Notes under the pieces: model-generated
The model's database searches: none
Told to the model about the DNA's origin: nothing
Seen by the model: the letters and a program-made list of their open reading frames with translations, nothing else
Source: Schizochytrium sp. TIO01
Taxonomy: Eukaryota; Sar; Bigyra; Thraustochytrida; Thraustochytriidae
Direction of reading: 5' to 3'
Length of the DNA stretch: 64,000 nucleotides
Assembly: GCA_004764695.1 (NCBI GenBank)
Contig: SMSO01000014.1
Span: forward strand, 1,563,148-1,627,147
Part shown: piece after piece, positions 20,289-31,120 of the stretch
Layout: each line of letters begins with the position of its first letter
Position numbering within the stretch: position 1 is the first letter of the stretch
Translations under genes and position numbers: made by a program

Positions 20289-21686
20289 TTAGACAATTAG
20301 TCTAGCGAAGTCGTTTTCGATTAACCCGAGCGTTTGTTGAGTACATGACCCAGAACTGGCAACATCGAGGCCAGCTTGACAAACTGTTAAAGGTAATAGA
20401 GCGAAAGTGCACTCTACATTGTCACAAAATACACCTACATAGCTTTTATACGGGTCCACTTCGACACGAAGAGTACAACCAAATGGTAATACATGTGATG
20501 CAATTAGCTTTAACTGGACACAACTATTGCTGGTAAAATCAACCTCAATAGTATTCGGCTGTTGACCTAGCAGCGGTGCTGGGCCTTTCTGACCGGTAAA
20601 TGGTATATCTCGCCCTTTCATATTAGAAAGCCTTTCGACATCCTCACCTCCTGTAATGTTTCTCGGTGTCTTATTTGAAACTACCAAGGACATGGTCTTC
20701 CATAGAGTAGGAATGTCATCGCCTACACCTAGACCAACTGGGCGTTGGTTTCGGGCTATATATTCTGAAACAGAACACTCTTCTAGCAGAGCCTTTGTCT
20801 CAAGCACAGGTAGTGCTACTTGGAGCCATAATGATTGTGGAAAGGGTTCTTTGCTACTTTCTTGAGTTGTACCTCTTGATTTTCCAATGACGTTTGCCCT
20901 AGATTTTGCGCGAAGAATCATTGTACTTTTGCCATTGAGTTGAAAATTGTACAGGCATTGAAGAAGACCTTTGCAAAGAGCCTTACGTCCTTCAGCACTA
21001 AGTGAAACGTGTTCACCTAGTGTTGCACGAGCAGTTTGCATGTCTACAGATAGATGCTGCGTTTCGCATGTTGACTGATCATAAATCTCAATGTCAAGAT
21101 AAGAGCTGGATGAGTCGAGGTGGCCTTTACTTACTACCTCGTACACAGAGATAAGCTTTCGTGCATTATTGAGAATCATTCCTTGCTGGTGAAGACGAAT
21201 TTTAAAGCCTTTTTCAATAGAAATGCCTAATTCCTTGCGCTCATTGTTTCTTTCAATTTCCTTCAGAGCTCGCTTGTGGTTCCTCGTCGGCCGATTGAAC
21301 GAGAAAGCCTTTTTTACATTTATTTGCTTCAGTGGCGTGGTGTCGTCCCGGCTTTGGTAATGTGACTTAGTCCGCGTTGTCTCTTTAAACTGTGTTCCAA
21401 GTCGTTTCTTATGCCACGGGTCTGTAGTGGTTGATAAAGAGCTTTGAAGCTCTTCCTTTCTACAAGACTTCACATTGAGACTTTCTAGTCTACGCTGACG
21501 AACTTTATGCTGATCCTTCTCTCGTTTGCTAATCTGCTTCAAATAGTCGTATTCTGTGCGAGCTTGGCTAAGACGTGCATCTAGGTTCTCATTCTCACGT
21601 CTAATTTGCCTTTTCTCGCTGCGACGAGTACTTTGTCCAGCTAGTACTCTATTCTTCAAGAATGTGTTGTTGTGTTTGGTTTTCAT
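20289..21686 (-). CDS. Possible CFAP97/hemingway-like protein
   Basis: ATG 21686 gives 465 residues; the 15 codons upstream are open but have no ATG before an in-frame TAG at about 21747-21749. The N-terminus has a basic helical segment (RRSEKRQIRRENENLDARLSQ, residues about 20-40) that resembles the short CFAP97/hemingway motif, in which a basic stretch is followed by an EN(x)L-type helix. A second similar basic stretch (KRALKEIERNNERKELG) lies near 145. After it comes a beta-rich domain (about 160-260, including ISVYEVVSKG) and a C-terminal part with no recognisable motif. If the family call is right, a ciliary or flagellar role is expected. The call is weak because the motif is short, and a generic coiled-coil protein is the alternative. 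Confidence 0.5.
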   Translation of the reverse strand: MKTKHNNTFLKNRVLAGQSTRRSEKRQIRRENENLDARLSQARTEYDYLKQISKREKDQHKVRQRRLESLNVKSCRKEELQSSLSTTTDPWHKKRLGTQFKETTRTKSHYQSRDDTTPLKQINVKKAFSFNRPTRNHKRALKEIERNNERKELGISIEKGFKIRLHQQGMILNNARKLISVYEVVSKGHLDSSSSYLDIEIYDQSTCETQHLSVDMQTARATLGEHVSLSAEGRKALCKGLLQCLYNFQLNGKSTMILRAKSRANVIGKSRGTTQESSKEPFPQSLWLQVALPVLETKALLEECSVSEYIARNQRPVGLGVGDDIPTLWKTMSLVVSNKTPRNITGGEDVERLSNMKGRDIPFTGQKGPAPLLGQQPNTIEVDFTSNSCVQLKLIASHVLPFGCTLRVEVDPYKSYVGVFCDNVECTFALLPLTVCQAGLDVASSGSCTQQTLGLIENDFARLIV

Positions 21687-22221
21687 CACGCTAGCTTTGA
21701 CTCCTTCCGTATCGCTTCTTTCAACATCCACATTGTCTTTTCTTTTCTAGCCGAAGGAAAGCTAATTCTTCAGCTCATTTATTGGTCTCAGCTCTATTCA
21801 AGGTCGTGGCACGTTTGGGTCCCCAACTTCGCGAATACCCTGTCAAGCAGTTGCTACGCTTGCAAAATTATTTATTTTGCTTGTTCGCAGCGCGCATAGC
21901 GTCAGGCTCACTACTCAGTCAAGTCTAAGTAAAGGCTCTTCTCAAATTTATCCGTTTCAGGATTTTCTCAAAGAGCAGCGCGTGCACCGCACCACTATCA
22001 CTAGAGTTCCTATATGTACTACTAGTAGAGCTTCTAACTAAGGAAGAAGCGAAACGCGGGGTTAGTGAAGTAGCGGGTCTGAGCGCGAAATCCAATTGTC
22101 ATTTCGAGCATCAGGCATGGCAATAGTTTTTGCTGCGGCACACAACACAAGTTCGGGAAAACTCTTCACAAAGAAGACCTCGCAGGTCTAGATTTTACAA
22201 GGAGGCCTGCAAGAGCTCACG
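21687..22221. other. Divergent promoter region
   Basis: 535 bp are shared by the 5' ends of a minus-strand and a plus-strand gene. No motif is recognisable with confidence. Confidence 0.45.
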
Positions 22222-23418
22222 ATGGCCTCCTTTGCATCGAGAACTCCAAGCTCGGTGCCAAAGCCGGAAACAGTAAAGGCAGCAGGAGCAACTGCAGAAT
22301 CGAGACTTGGAAAAGAAGCACAAATTGAGAGACATGGGTACCAGCCAGGCGATGACAAGTTGGAAAAGAGAAGGCTGAAGATTTGGGTGCATTGCGAGGA
22401 TAATGAGCAGAGATCTTTCTTTCATGAACATGCCACAGGTACATCAGTCTGGGAACTACCAGAGGGCCCCGACGATTGGTTGGAGACTGTTGATCCAAAT
22501 ACCGGCGAATCATTCTACTTTAATGCAGCTACAAACTTATCCACATGGGAGCACCCCGCCGAATCTTCAACAGATTCGGATTGGGTGGAATGTATTGATA
22601 ATACCACGGGGCGAACCTTTTATTACCATGTGCAAGAGCGTAAATCTGTGTGGCAGAAGCCTGAACTAGAGCGTAGTGTATCTTCACTGGAGGCCGAAGA
22701 CACGGTACCTCCCTTGACAAAGCGCATGTCAAGTCGCCGCAAGCCCTCACGGACACTGAAAAAGACTTTGACTCGGGATGACTCCACTGTTCCTCGACGC
22801 AATTTCAATGTTATGTCGTCTACTCCTTCCTCCTCGTCTTCATCTTTGCATGGTCATGCGAGAAACCTAAGCACAGGTTCCAGTACTTTAGAGGATGGGG
22901 ATACAGGCGATGAGGATGATGGCAATACAAGCAATGAAGAAACGAAATCAGAAGAGGAAGATACGCAGCTTGAACATGAAGAAAACGAAGAGTCGCTTCT
23001 TGATGAGGACTCCGAGTTCGCTGAAGGCGAATATCATGACTATGTTCTTAAAGAGGGTGGTGGCACAACAGTCTTTGGGCGAAAATCATGGAAAAAGCGG
23101 TTTATGGTACTCAAACATGGAGAGCTAGGTTGGTTCCGCTCATACAAGGAATATGCCGGAGGATCTATGCCCTTAAAAGGCCGCTGGACTTCTCTGGCAA
23201 GCTATCGTTTAGAAGAAATGCTTCAAGATAACCTGGGCATTCGTTTGATTCCTGTCGATCCCGGTGCGGGAGAGCGTGTTTGGAACATTCGCTGCAGCGA
23301 CCAGAATAAGAAGGACAGATTCATTGATGCAATATCCCCACATATTGTATCTACCTCCTTTGTGAAATCATTGGATAAGGTTCTTTCAGGAAGGCGATTT
23401 CTAAGTGTCACGGATTAA
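22222..23418 (+). CDS. Triple WW-domain plus PH-domain adaptor
   Basis: The frame is 398 residues, starting at ATG 22222. Three WW domains are adjacent: W55 ... W77 ... P80, W86 ... W109 ... P112, and W121 ... W144 ... P147. Each keeps the two signature Trp and the final Pro; the first has FF in place of the usual YY. An acidic linker (about 215-265) precedes a PH domain (about 272-385). That domain has the typical start YVLKEGG, a basic first hairpin (GRKSWKKRFMVLK) and a C-terminal helix. WW domains bind Pro-rich peptides, and PH domains with such a basic hairpin often bind phosphoinositides. A membrane-recruited adaptor is therefore inferred. No enzyme domain is present. A poly(A)-type AATAAA lies at 23433-23438, only 15 nt past the stop. 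Confidence 0.85.
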   Translation: MASFASRTPSSVPKPETVKAAGATAESRLGKEAQIERHGYQPGDDKLEKRRLKIWVHCEDNEQRSFFHEHATGTSVWELPEGPDDWLETVDPNTGESFYFNAATNLSTWEHPAESSTDSDWVECIDNTTGRTFYYHVQERKSVWQKPELERSVSSLEAEDTVPPLTKRMSSRRKPSRTLKKTLTRDDSTVPRRNFNVMSSTPSSSSSSLHGHARNLSTGSSTLEDGDTGDEDDGNTSNEETKSEEEDTQLEHEENEESLLDEDSEFAEGEYHDYVLKEGGGTTVFGRKSWKKRFMVLKHGELGWFRSYKEYAGGSMPLKGRWTSLASYRLEEMLQDNLGIRLIPVDPGAGERVWNIRCSDQNKKDRFIDAISPHIVSTSFVKSLDKVLSGRRFLSVTD

Positions 23419-23881
23419 ACTTTACGCGTGTGAATAAACATAGAAAACGCTACAGAGCCACCTTCTTTGCATGTAAAAGCAAGTTTTGCGAAAGGATTCG
23501 AAAAAGTATGATATTATAACCTTTTAAACGATACTAGATTTTCACGAGTGTAATCATACATTTTAGATAACTTTTCAGTGGATATAATACTGGGATATAA
23601 AGAAGAGCAGCCAGGTATCCAAGAAATAAAAAAACAGATATTCCGTTTAATTTGACATGCGTGCATAAAATCGCATGCGCTTACAATTTGCACTTGATTA
23701 TGACTTTTCATTCTTATTGTTTAATTCGACACAAATGTTAGTCACATAAAGATATAGTGGGAAACAAGAGAGATTGGGCACTTCTTTGCTTTTCGCTGAT
23801 TTCCCTTGAAAAAATGGAGAAAATCAGGGAAAGGGATAGTTTATGAATTGCTTGATTTGCTGTACTGTAGGCACTTTACGA
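23419..23881. other. Convergent intergenic region
   Basis: 463 AT-rich bp lie between convergent genes. An AATAAA at 23433-23438 could serve the plus-strand gene. Nothing else is seen. Confidence 0.45.
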
Positions 23882-25230
23882 CTAATACGTTGAATTTGTA
23901 GAAGTCTCCGCCGGTGTCATATGTTGATCTTCCCCAGTGGTTGATGATGTACTCATGATTCCTGCCATATGGTGGTGGTGATGATGATGGTCCTCATCAT
24001 CATCATCATCATCATCATCATCGTGCATGTGCATGTGCTCGGAGTGGACATGGTTTAAGCCAGCAGAGTCCTGCGGTCCTTCGTTGTGGTGTTCTTCATC
24101 ATTTACTAGGGAAGAAGACTGGACAGATGGATCATGGTTCCCATCAACTTGGTCATCACCTTCCCGCGCAAGGTCTGATTGTGATGACTTCTTTTCTAGA
24201 GCAATGTGAGCATCCAACGTTGGAACCGGCGGAATCGGCAAAAAAATCTCACCCGGCTCAAAGATAGGCCCCGAGGCCCTGGTCTTTGTTTTTGAGTCTT
24301 TATAAGCGAGGTATAAACAGGCTCTTCGCCCACCATCAAGCTTTCGAAGACCCATAAAGAACTTTAACACGTCAGTGCCATGCTTGCACTTATCCCAGAC
24401 CCATCCTCGGGCGCCTTTTTCTCGCAAACGTCGCCAATATTCCATGGATACATGAAGAAACTTGTAAAAAAACGATGACTCCGGGAGATGGCCACGCTTT
24501 TCGAGATACCGCATGAGTTTAGAAAGTGGAGGTAAGACCACCTTTTTCATGCTTTCATGTTTACGCTTTTCCTCCTTAAGGTTTTTTTCCATTATTGCCA
24601 TGCGCGCTGAGACCTTATGAAGAAGCTGGTATTTTGGTAGCGCTAACAAATCCTCAACTGAAGAATCCAATTTCTCACGCGCGATTTGTTGGATTGTACG
24701 TGAGTAGCGACGATATGTTTGTCTAGTTGTTTGGCAATTTTGGCACAGTCCACGACGAGAACTTTCAAGTCTTGTTGTGCAGTTTGGTGATCTCGCGATG
24801 ACATGGCCGGGTTCCAAGACTTCCTCCATTTCGTTCACTTGAACAGTGTTAAGTGCTTGGTTAGCAGGAATCTCGAACCCTGAACATTCATATTCAACTT
24901 CGTGCTCCTCACTCAGTAGCGTGTTTGTGTCTTTTTGCATCAATGGAACGCTCACCTGGTTACCACTAGTCATACCTTGTTGGGTTTCTAAGGTTCGCAA
25001 TATATTCGACTGGTCTTGTGGAACGCTTGTCGAAGTGTGGACGATGGGAATGCTATTCACTCCTCTTCCTTGCCTTCCCAGTGGGGGCCATGGTAGAAAT
25101 TTGCGTCCCAACAGGCTCATTTAAAACAGATGAATGTTCGGATTGTGCTTGCTGTGAAGATAATAGAGACGACGACGATGATGATGATGAACTTTGTTCT
25201 ACGTTTTGCAGTAAACCTTGCTGTGAATTC

Positions 25231-25281
<51 letters not shown>

Positions 25282-25679
25282 CTTTGTCTTTGCTGCTGCT
25301 GAGAATGATGTTGTTGGCGTTGATGCTGTTGAGGAGTGGGCTCCGGGCGCCAAACGTCATCTCCGTTTTTATGAATATTAGAGAAGGCAGAGTAGGCTCC
25401 TGCATTCATAGTACTTGAAGAGCTTGCACGATTATTTGCAGATGTCACAGCAGTGGTGCTCGCGAGTGCGTCGATGCCAGTATTGTCTTCTTCAATTGGC
25501 TGCCACACGTCATCCTTGTCTACCTGGGCTCTGCTTTGCCCATTGCGAAACGAGGCAGGCGCCATCAAGATAGGTGTCATTGTGGGAGCTTGTTCATTTT
25601 CGTTTCTCCTACGTTTTATACCAGCAACCATATTTTGTTCCTGCTGATGCTCTTGTTGTTGATGATGATTAGCGCTCAT
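23882..25679 (-). CDS. Q-rich unknown protein with an internal +1 frame break
   Basis: Two same-strand frames abut. The first starts at ATG 25679 and has 208 codons to 25053; the second is open across 25120-23882, with 412 codons if begun at its own ATG 25120. They overlap by 68 nt. Dropping one base from the G5 run at 25083-25087 (C5 in the sense strand) joins them into about 598 residues. The first part is Gln-rich with a run of about 17 Gln, a Ser run and two similar motifs (DDVWQP, DDVWRP). The second part has CQNC, a basic coiled coil and an unrecognised Trp-rich domain (GHLPESSFFYKFLHVSMEYW), then an Asp run followed directly by a His run. I tested GT-AG introns inside the overlap and none restored frame. 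A sequence error, a real mutation or two separate genes all remain possible. Confidence 0.6.
23992..24022 (-). repeat. Coding GAT/CAT triplet tract (poly-Asp beside poly-His)
   Basis: A run of ATC/CAT triplets on the + strand encodes about nine Asp in the minus-strand gene. It lies next to a run of CAC/CAT codons encoding seven His. Both tracts differ by frame of a similar triplet and may share an origin. Confidence 0.8.
25231..25281 (-). repeat. Coding CAA triplet repeat (poly-Gln)
   Basis: About 17 uninterrupted TTG triplets on the + strand read as CAA Gln codons in the minus-strand gene. Such a pure tract is expected to vary in length between strains. Confidence 0.9.
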
Positions 25680-27107
25680 ATCTGTCAGATGCCTCGCTTG
25701 TGACGACGGATCATAAAGTCTGAAGACTCTGCTCTCAGCGAACCACGTTCTGTGGAGTTAGATATCTCATATACAGCGGGTGTCCTCTTATGTTTTTCCC
25801 TTCGGACCCTCAAGCTCGCCAGTTCGTGGGTCTAGCCCGATGGTTATAATCTTGGCTAGTCTGAGTGAATGCTTGCAACCTCTATCAGAGGTATGAACAA
25901 GTATCAGAGGGTGCTTTTGTGAACTTCAAAAGGCCCGAGGCTGTCGTTCTCATGCTCCAGGAGTCCCCACGGGTTCGTTCTGGCCTGGCGCTCTGAAGAG
26001 GGGAAGGAGCTTTTCTCGTGCGGACACCATTAAAGGCGAGAAAAGAGGAGTTGGATTAAAGACGGAATAGTGTCCTAAAAAGATGAAACCTGGAAAATAC
26101 GCCATAGATTCCTCATGGTGTCAGATTCCAGATCTAAATCGACCAAGCACTTGTATAATACAATCTTGGCAACATCACGAATGGTCCTGATGCAGTGGGG
26201 TTTGTAGCTAGTTCTTCTTTCTCTCTTGAAGATTGATTGATGTTAAGTCAGGGTTGTTTGTTGCAGGGTATTGCTTTCAGAACTTAACATCACAAAACAT
26301 ATAAAAGCCAAAGGCTGTGAAGTTGGTTGTTTTGAGTCTTTCTAATGCGCAAATGCACAGTCTTTCTTAATCTACGAACTGATAATCTGCGATGCTTCGA
26401 CTCGCGGGGTTGTGTCGTCTAAATAGAGAAACACATAATTTGGGTACCCTATGATTACTTCTGAAAAACTCCAAATTTATAATTTATTATTAATTTGAAA
26501 AAAAAAAGCGTTGCGCAGGTGAATCTCAGCGTTCACGGCACTTCGTATCTCCAGCTCACGAAATCGGAGCTATAGTTGCTCCGAGAATCGCATCATCAGT
26601 CAGTAACATGATATTCAGTTAGGTCCTTAAGCAGTAATAAAATAAAAGTTCAAGTTAAAAAGTGCGTCAGAGGCTGCCAAGGCTCTCTTCGAAACTCAAA
26701 TCGTTTTAAGCTATGCAAGGCTGAGAACTCTCCTCCCCTAAACAACAAATGGAAAGTTTCGTAATGCAGAAAAAACACTGACGCGTCATCACATATGGAC
26801 ATATAAATGAATTGACCAGAGTCGGGATACATACAATAATACGCAGTGCTCCCTCCTTGCGAAGAATCCCCCCCCTAATCGTGTTTGGCGGTAGGCTCTG
26901 CTTGATCATGGTCATAGTACAACTTTAGCTACAGAATCTTCATGAATATAAAATCGCTCTCAAGACTGCCTAACGTAGGTACAGAAATTATGCGCTCAGT
27001 CTGATAATCATCAGAGCAAGACTAGCTGGTGTGATTGTTATGGCCATTCGCCTGACTCGAGCACTGCATCATAGCATCTACTGGTTCAAGGATGGGAGGC
27101 ATGCAGA

Positions 27108-27175
27108 GTTGCCATTGTTGATTTGCCATTGTTGATTTGCCGTGGTTGATTTGCCGTGGTTGATTTGAAGTGGTT
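27108..27175. repeat. 14-bp tandem repeat (TTTGCCGTGGTTGA)
   Basis: Four full units and a partial fifth. The first two read TTGCCATTGTTGA-type and the next two TTTGCCGTGGTTGA, so the array shows two successive unit variants. Confidence 0.85.
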
Positions 27176-29190
27176 TTCTCATTATAGGAGAGATGGTTCG
27201 GCGAGTTCTTCAGTGACGATCGTGTCAGTGACGCGCGGAATGAAGCGTCGTCATCACTATGGGACAGAAAGAACAATTCAATATTAGGTTTCTTCAAAAT
27301 AATTAATGAACTTTTAAGATTAAAAGAGTTGACTTAAAACGGCAGTGCCTTTTTGAGGCGAGACGATTTTATAAGTGGTGATGCCTTTTAGCAGCTACTG
27401 CTTCCGCAAAAGTATGCCATTGCAATGCTCAAAATACCGCAGAGATAAAGTTCTCCCTTGCAGATCTCAACAACGAGAGTTAGCATGGTGATTATATTTG
27501 GAAAAACGAGCTTCACTTTTCAATTCAGGCTGGTGAGTAAGAATGCAATAGCAATGTCCATGTCCCCAAACGATTAAAGTGCCAATACGGTGACGCTTCA
27601 TATTACCGATGGAACCAGCCTCCCAGCAAGGCGCATCATCACTCCATTTTGCGGACAAACTACCTAAAAGAGTAGTTATCAAAATATGGCATCTTTGTAT
27701 AGCATAATCAAGAAGACATAGTAGGGATCGTTGGGACGCGTTTATGGATGATGAATAGTTCTGAGAGTCTAAAATTTGGTTCGACAGTATGAATGTTGGT
27801 AAATCGTCCCTTAGGTTATTATGTTTATCCCAGATTTTTTGTCAAATTAATTTGTCCCAGCAAAGGCAACAATACATTTTTTTAAAATCACAAGTAAGCC
27901 GCTCCATGTTGCAAATAGGATCACGAGATGCAGCTAAAGCTAAACGCAGTGCGTGCGAGGGTCAAATGCATGCATGAGCTCGACGTCGTATCATGATGCC
28001 TCAAATCGCGATGCGTCACCTCTTTGGGCACCTCGTCAGCACTGTTTTGCTACGTAGCATGATCGGCCTTTGGTCGGGAAGGACTGTTCCCCTCGCTTTC
28101 CCACTTTTGCTTTCCTCGCTCGAATGCTCTTCTACCCTACGGTCTCGTCTAGGTAGCTGCTACAGCTCCTCGTTGACACCCAACTTTAAAGACAGACTGT
28201 GACCTCGCTCTTTTCTTTCTTCCTCTTCACCCTTCAATTTCTCTCTTTGGCTGTTTTAAAGGCGAACCGGCACTTGGTAGCAAAGGCTCCGCTGCAGCGG
28301 GTGTAGGACCCATTGATTGGGCAGTCCAGTCATGCGAGCAACCGCTTCGCAGGCGCACTCACTGGCTGCTCGCAGCGAGGGTTTTCATGCCTGGCTCCAG
28401 CGATCTCCATTCATTCTGTGGTTCTTTCCTGCCATAGTGCCTATTCTGCGCGCTTGCTTTCAATCAATCTAGAGCGCGTATGCCACCGCTGAGAATTTTG
28501 CGCCCCTCGGGAGTCCACTTCGATTTCGATTAAGTTGAGGCATCGCAGCCAGCAACGGGTCAGACGCAGATGGATGGAGATTTATCAGACGCTTCTTGGC
28601 TGCCGGAGGCAGACGCAGCGCTGCGTCGAGTGCTGCGACGCACGACCGTATCACTGGCTTTTGCGTGGGCTGTGTGGTTCTTCTTCTTGCCGCGGCTTCC
28701 GAGATTTAGTGGTTCTCCAGGAGTTGCAAAGAAGAACGCAAACTCAGTGAGCGCTTTCGGCATTTTCAGCCCCAATTGCTGCTTGGGCTAGCTAGCAGTA
28801 ACTAGCCCATAGCCTAGCACCCGCTTAGCTAGAGTGATTTATAAAAGAAATGAAAAAGAACTGTTTTTGTTTTGTTTTATTGTTCTCTTGAGTTTATAAT
28901 TCTGAAAATTAAAGCCCGAGTTGAGATTGATGGAGTCTCCAGGTACAATGCAATCTTTATCAACGAACAGGCCTAACATTCAACTTGAAGGGTCAGAAAG
29001 CTATGACAACGCATCGCTGCTGAGACCAAGAAGGGCGTCCCCTTTCTTTTGCGATCAGAGACCTGAGACAGAAAACCAGTCCGCAAGCTTTTAGCCTGCA
29101 CCAACGGAAACAATCTTGTTTCTACCACCTAAAATGGCCTGCTCCAATTTTTATTTTTATTTCTTTAATTAATTAATTAATTATTAAATG

Positions 29191-29197
<7 letters not shown>

Positions 29198-29238
<41 letters not shown>
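29198..29238. repeat. 41-base poly(A) tract
   Basis: An uninterrupted run of 41 A follows an AATT-repeat stretch (about 29165-29185). It could be a simple homopolymer expansion or the tail of an old retroposed RNA. I did not find clear target-site duplications. Confidence 0.9.
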
Positions 29239-29242
<4 letters not shown>

Positions 29243-29641
29243 CACTTTTCAGAAAGACATAATTTCGTAAAATTCATTGTGAACGAAGTAGGTTTGATTG
29301 GGCTCATAACTGAGCAAAGCTTTGCTAAACTCTGCAACACTTAGTTTTGGCGCTGCCTTCCATCCAAAACCCCCCAGCGAGCATATTTTGGAGGCGAAGC
29401 GAAACAGGGCACTCGAGGATGGCCCAGCTTCCGGGGCACCCAGCATTGCCGCCGCGTGCTGCTCCACACGAATTAGCCCTGCCTGCTAATTGTCGAGTGG
29501 TTATCATCGCAGTGAGTGAGTGAGTGTTGTGCTCTTTTGGCTGGCTTCTCAGACCAAGCTTGGTGAAGCAGCCATTGTGTACGCACATCGCCAGCAATGC
29601 ATGTGCCAGGACCAGGCGAAGCACCGAATGGGAGCAAATAC

Positions 29642-29674
29642 AATGAATGAATGAATGAATGAATGAATGAATGA
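29642..29674. repeat. AATG microsatellite
   Basis: About eight AATG units. The same tetranucleotide recurs as about five units at 36860-36880. Confidence 0.9.
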
Positions 29675-29849
29675 TACGGAATGACAAAGATGTACCGTAA
29701 GCAGCACGTGCACAAGCGCAGCCAGCACCTGCAGCAAGCAGCAAGTACTTGTCACGCTATTCTGCTATTCTGCGAGAGATCGATCAATACCTGAGGCGCC
29801 AAAGCTCTGCGCGAGCGAGCCCTAAGGCGTATTCGCGTTCTTCGAAACG

Positions 29850-29850
<1 letters not shown>

Positions 29851-29883
<33 letters not shown>
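29851..29883. repeat. CAG microsatellite
   Basis: Eleven CAG triplets outside any supported gene. Confidence 0.9.
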
Positions 29884-29885
<2 letters not shown>

Positions 29886-30631
29886 GCAGCGGTCATTTCG
29901 TGCACCATTGTAGTTTCGCTTTGATGATTGAAGGCTTGGTCAAGTTCTTCGAACTGCGGCCCCAACCTGAGCCCGCAAAGGTCGGATACTACCATAGTGC
30001 CGCAAGCCCAAAGGGTGTCTGTCTATCTACCATGGCATGTTTTCCCACCAGCAGGCACACAAGCGGTGGCACTTGTAAATCTTCAGGTCCTGGTGAAGAA
30101 GACCCGGCTAGACTTACTTCACCCATCGCCACTGGCCCCGAAGAGCTCATTCGTGATCGTGCCAGCGGCGACTCCGCCTTTCGCCGCCACTCCTCGCAGC
30201 CCACTTCGAAGACGATGAATGAACTCGGCGGCGAAATCGCTTCTTCACCGTCGCTGCACTTGCTCGGCCTTTCTCAGTTTCCCAGCCATCTCAAGCCAAC
30301 TCCGGTCAGTCAGTCAGTCAGGCAGGCAGGCCTCGAGCGGGCTAGCTCGCTTTTACACGTGCTCCAGCTGTTGGCGCCATGTTGGCAAACTTGGGACCAA
30401 GCTCCTCGAGAGATCTTCAGGACGAGGTTCGCATCAGGCGAGCAGTTCTGGCGAATTGGCTGAGGCAGCTGCGAAGCACTTCAAGTCTTCAAGATGGGCC
30501 ATTGGGCTGAAGCTCGTTCTCGAGTGGCCGGGTTTCATGAACGAGCTCTCAACCCGTATGATGGTTCAGAATTCTGCTCTCTTGTACCCCTGCTTTCCGG
30601 CGGTCAGTGAGAACTGGAGACAGCAAACTGA

Positions 30632-30685
30632 CTGCGAGAACTGCGAGAACTGCGAGAACTGCAAGAACTGCAAGAACTGCAAGAG
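30632..30685. repeat. 9-bp tandem repeat (CTGCGAGAA / CTGCAAGAA)
   Basis: Six tandem 9-mers: three of one variant followed by three of the other. The second half therefore differs by a single G-to-A transition that was propagated by duplication. Confidence 0.9.
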
Positions 30686-31086
30686 CAAACGGCTCAGCAA
30701 GCAAGCAGCCAGTCGAGTCGCTCACTCTGAGCAGACGACCCATGTCAAATGAAGGAACGGAACAATCTTCGCAAAAGGTCCAAGCCTTTCGCATCGCCAT
30801 CTCAGTCCCTCAGTCCTTCACGCAAACTCTTCACAGCTCCATCCGAGTTGGTTCATTCTCAGCCTCTTTTCTACTTCTTTTTCTTTTTCTTTTTCTTACT
30901 ATTATAATCCGGCACGCACCAGGAGACCCTGCAGTTGCTATTAGGCTGAGTTGCATGTGTCGGCGAATATGTCGATCAAGCGACGTGAGCCTGAAACGTA
31001 GGGATAATATTGGGTAACACGTGGAACAGATTAAATTAACTCCAAAAAGAACCCGATTTGCGTCAGCAAAATGTTTCTCTCTTTTT

Positions 31087-31118
<32 letters not shown>

Positions 31119-31120
31119 TT
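31087..31120. repeat. TTTC microsatellite
   Basis: A pure pyrimidine run of about eight TTTC units, with related CTTTTT tracts nearby at 30870-30900. Confidence 0.9.

Noticed and set aside
29900-30752. Overlapping + strand frames of 187 and 177 codons
   Set aside because: Low-complexity content, no conserved motif, two competing frames over the same DNA, and the second runs through a 9-bp tandem repeat.
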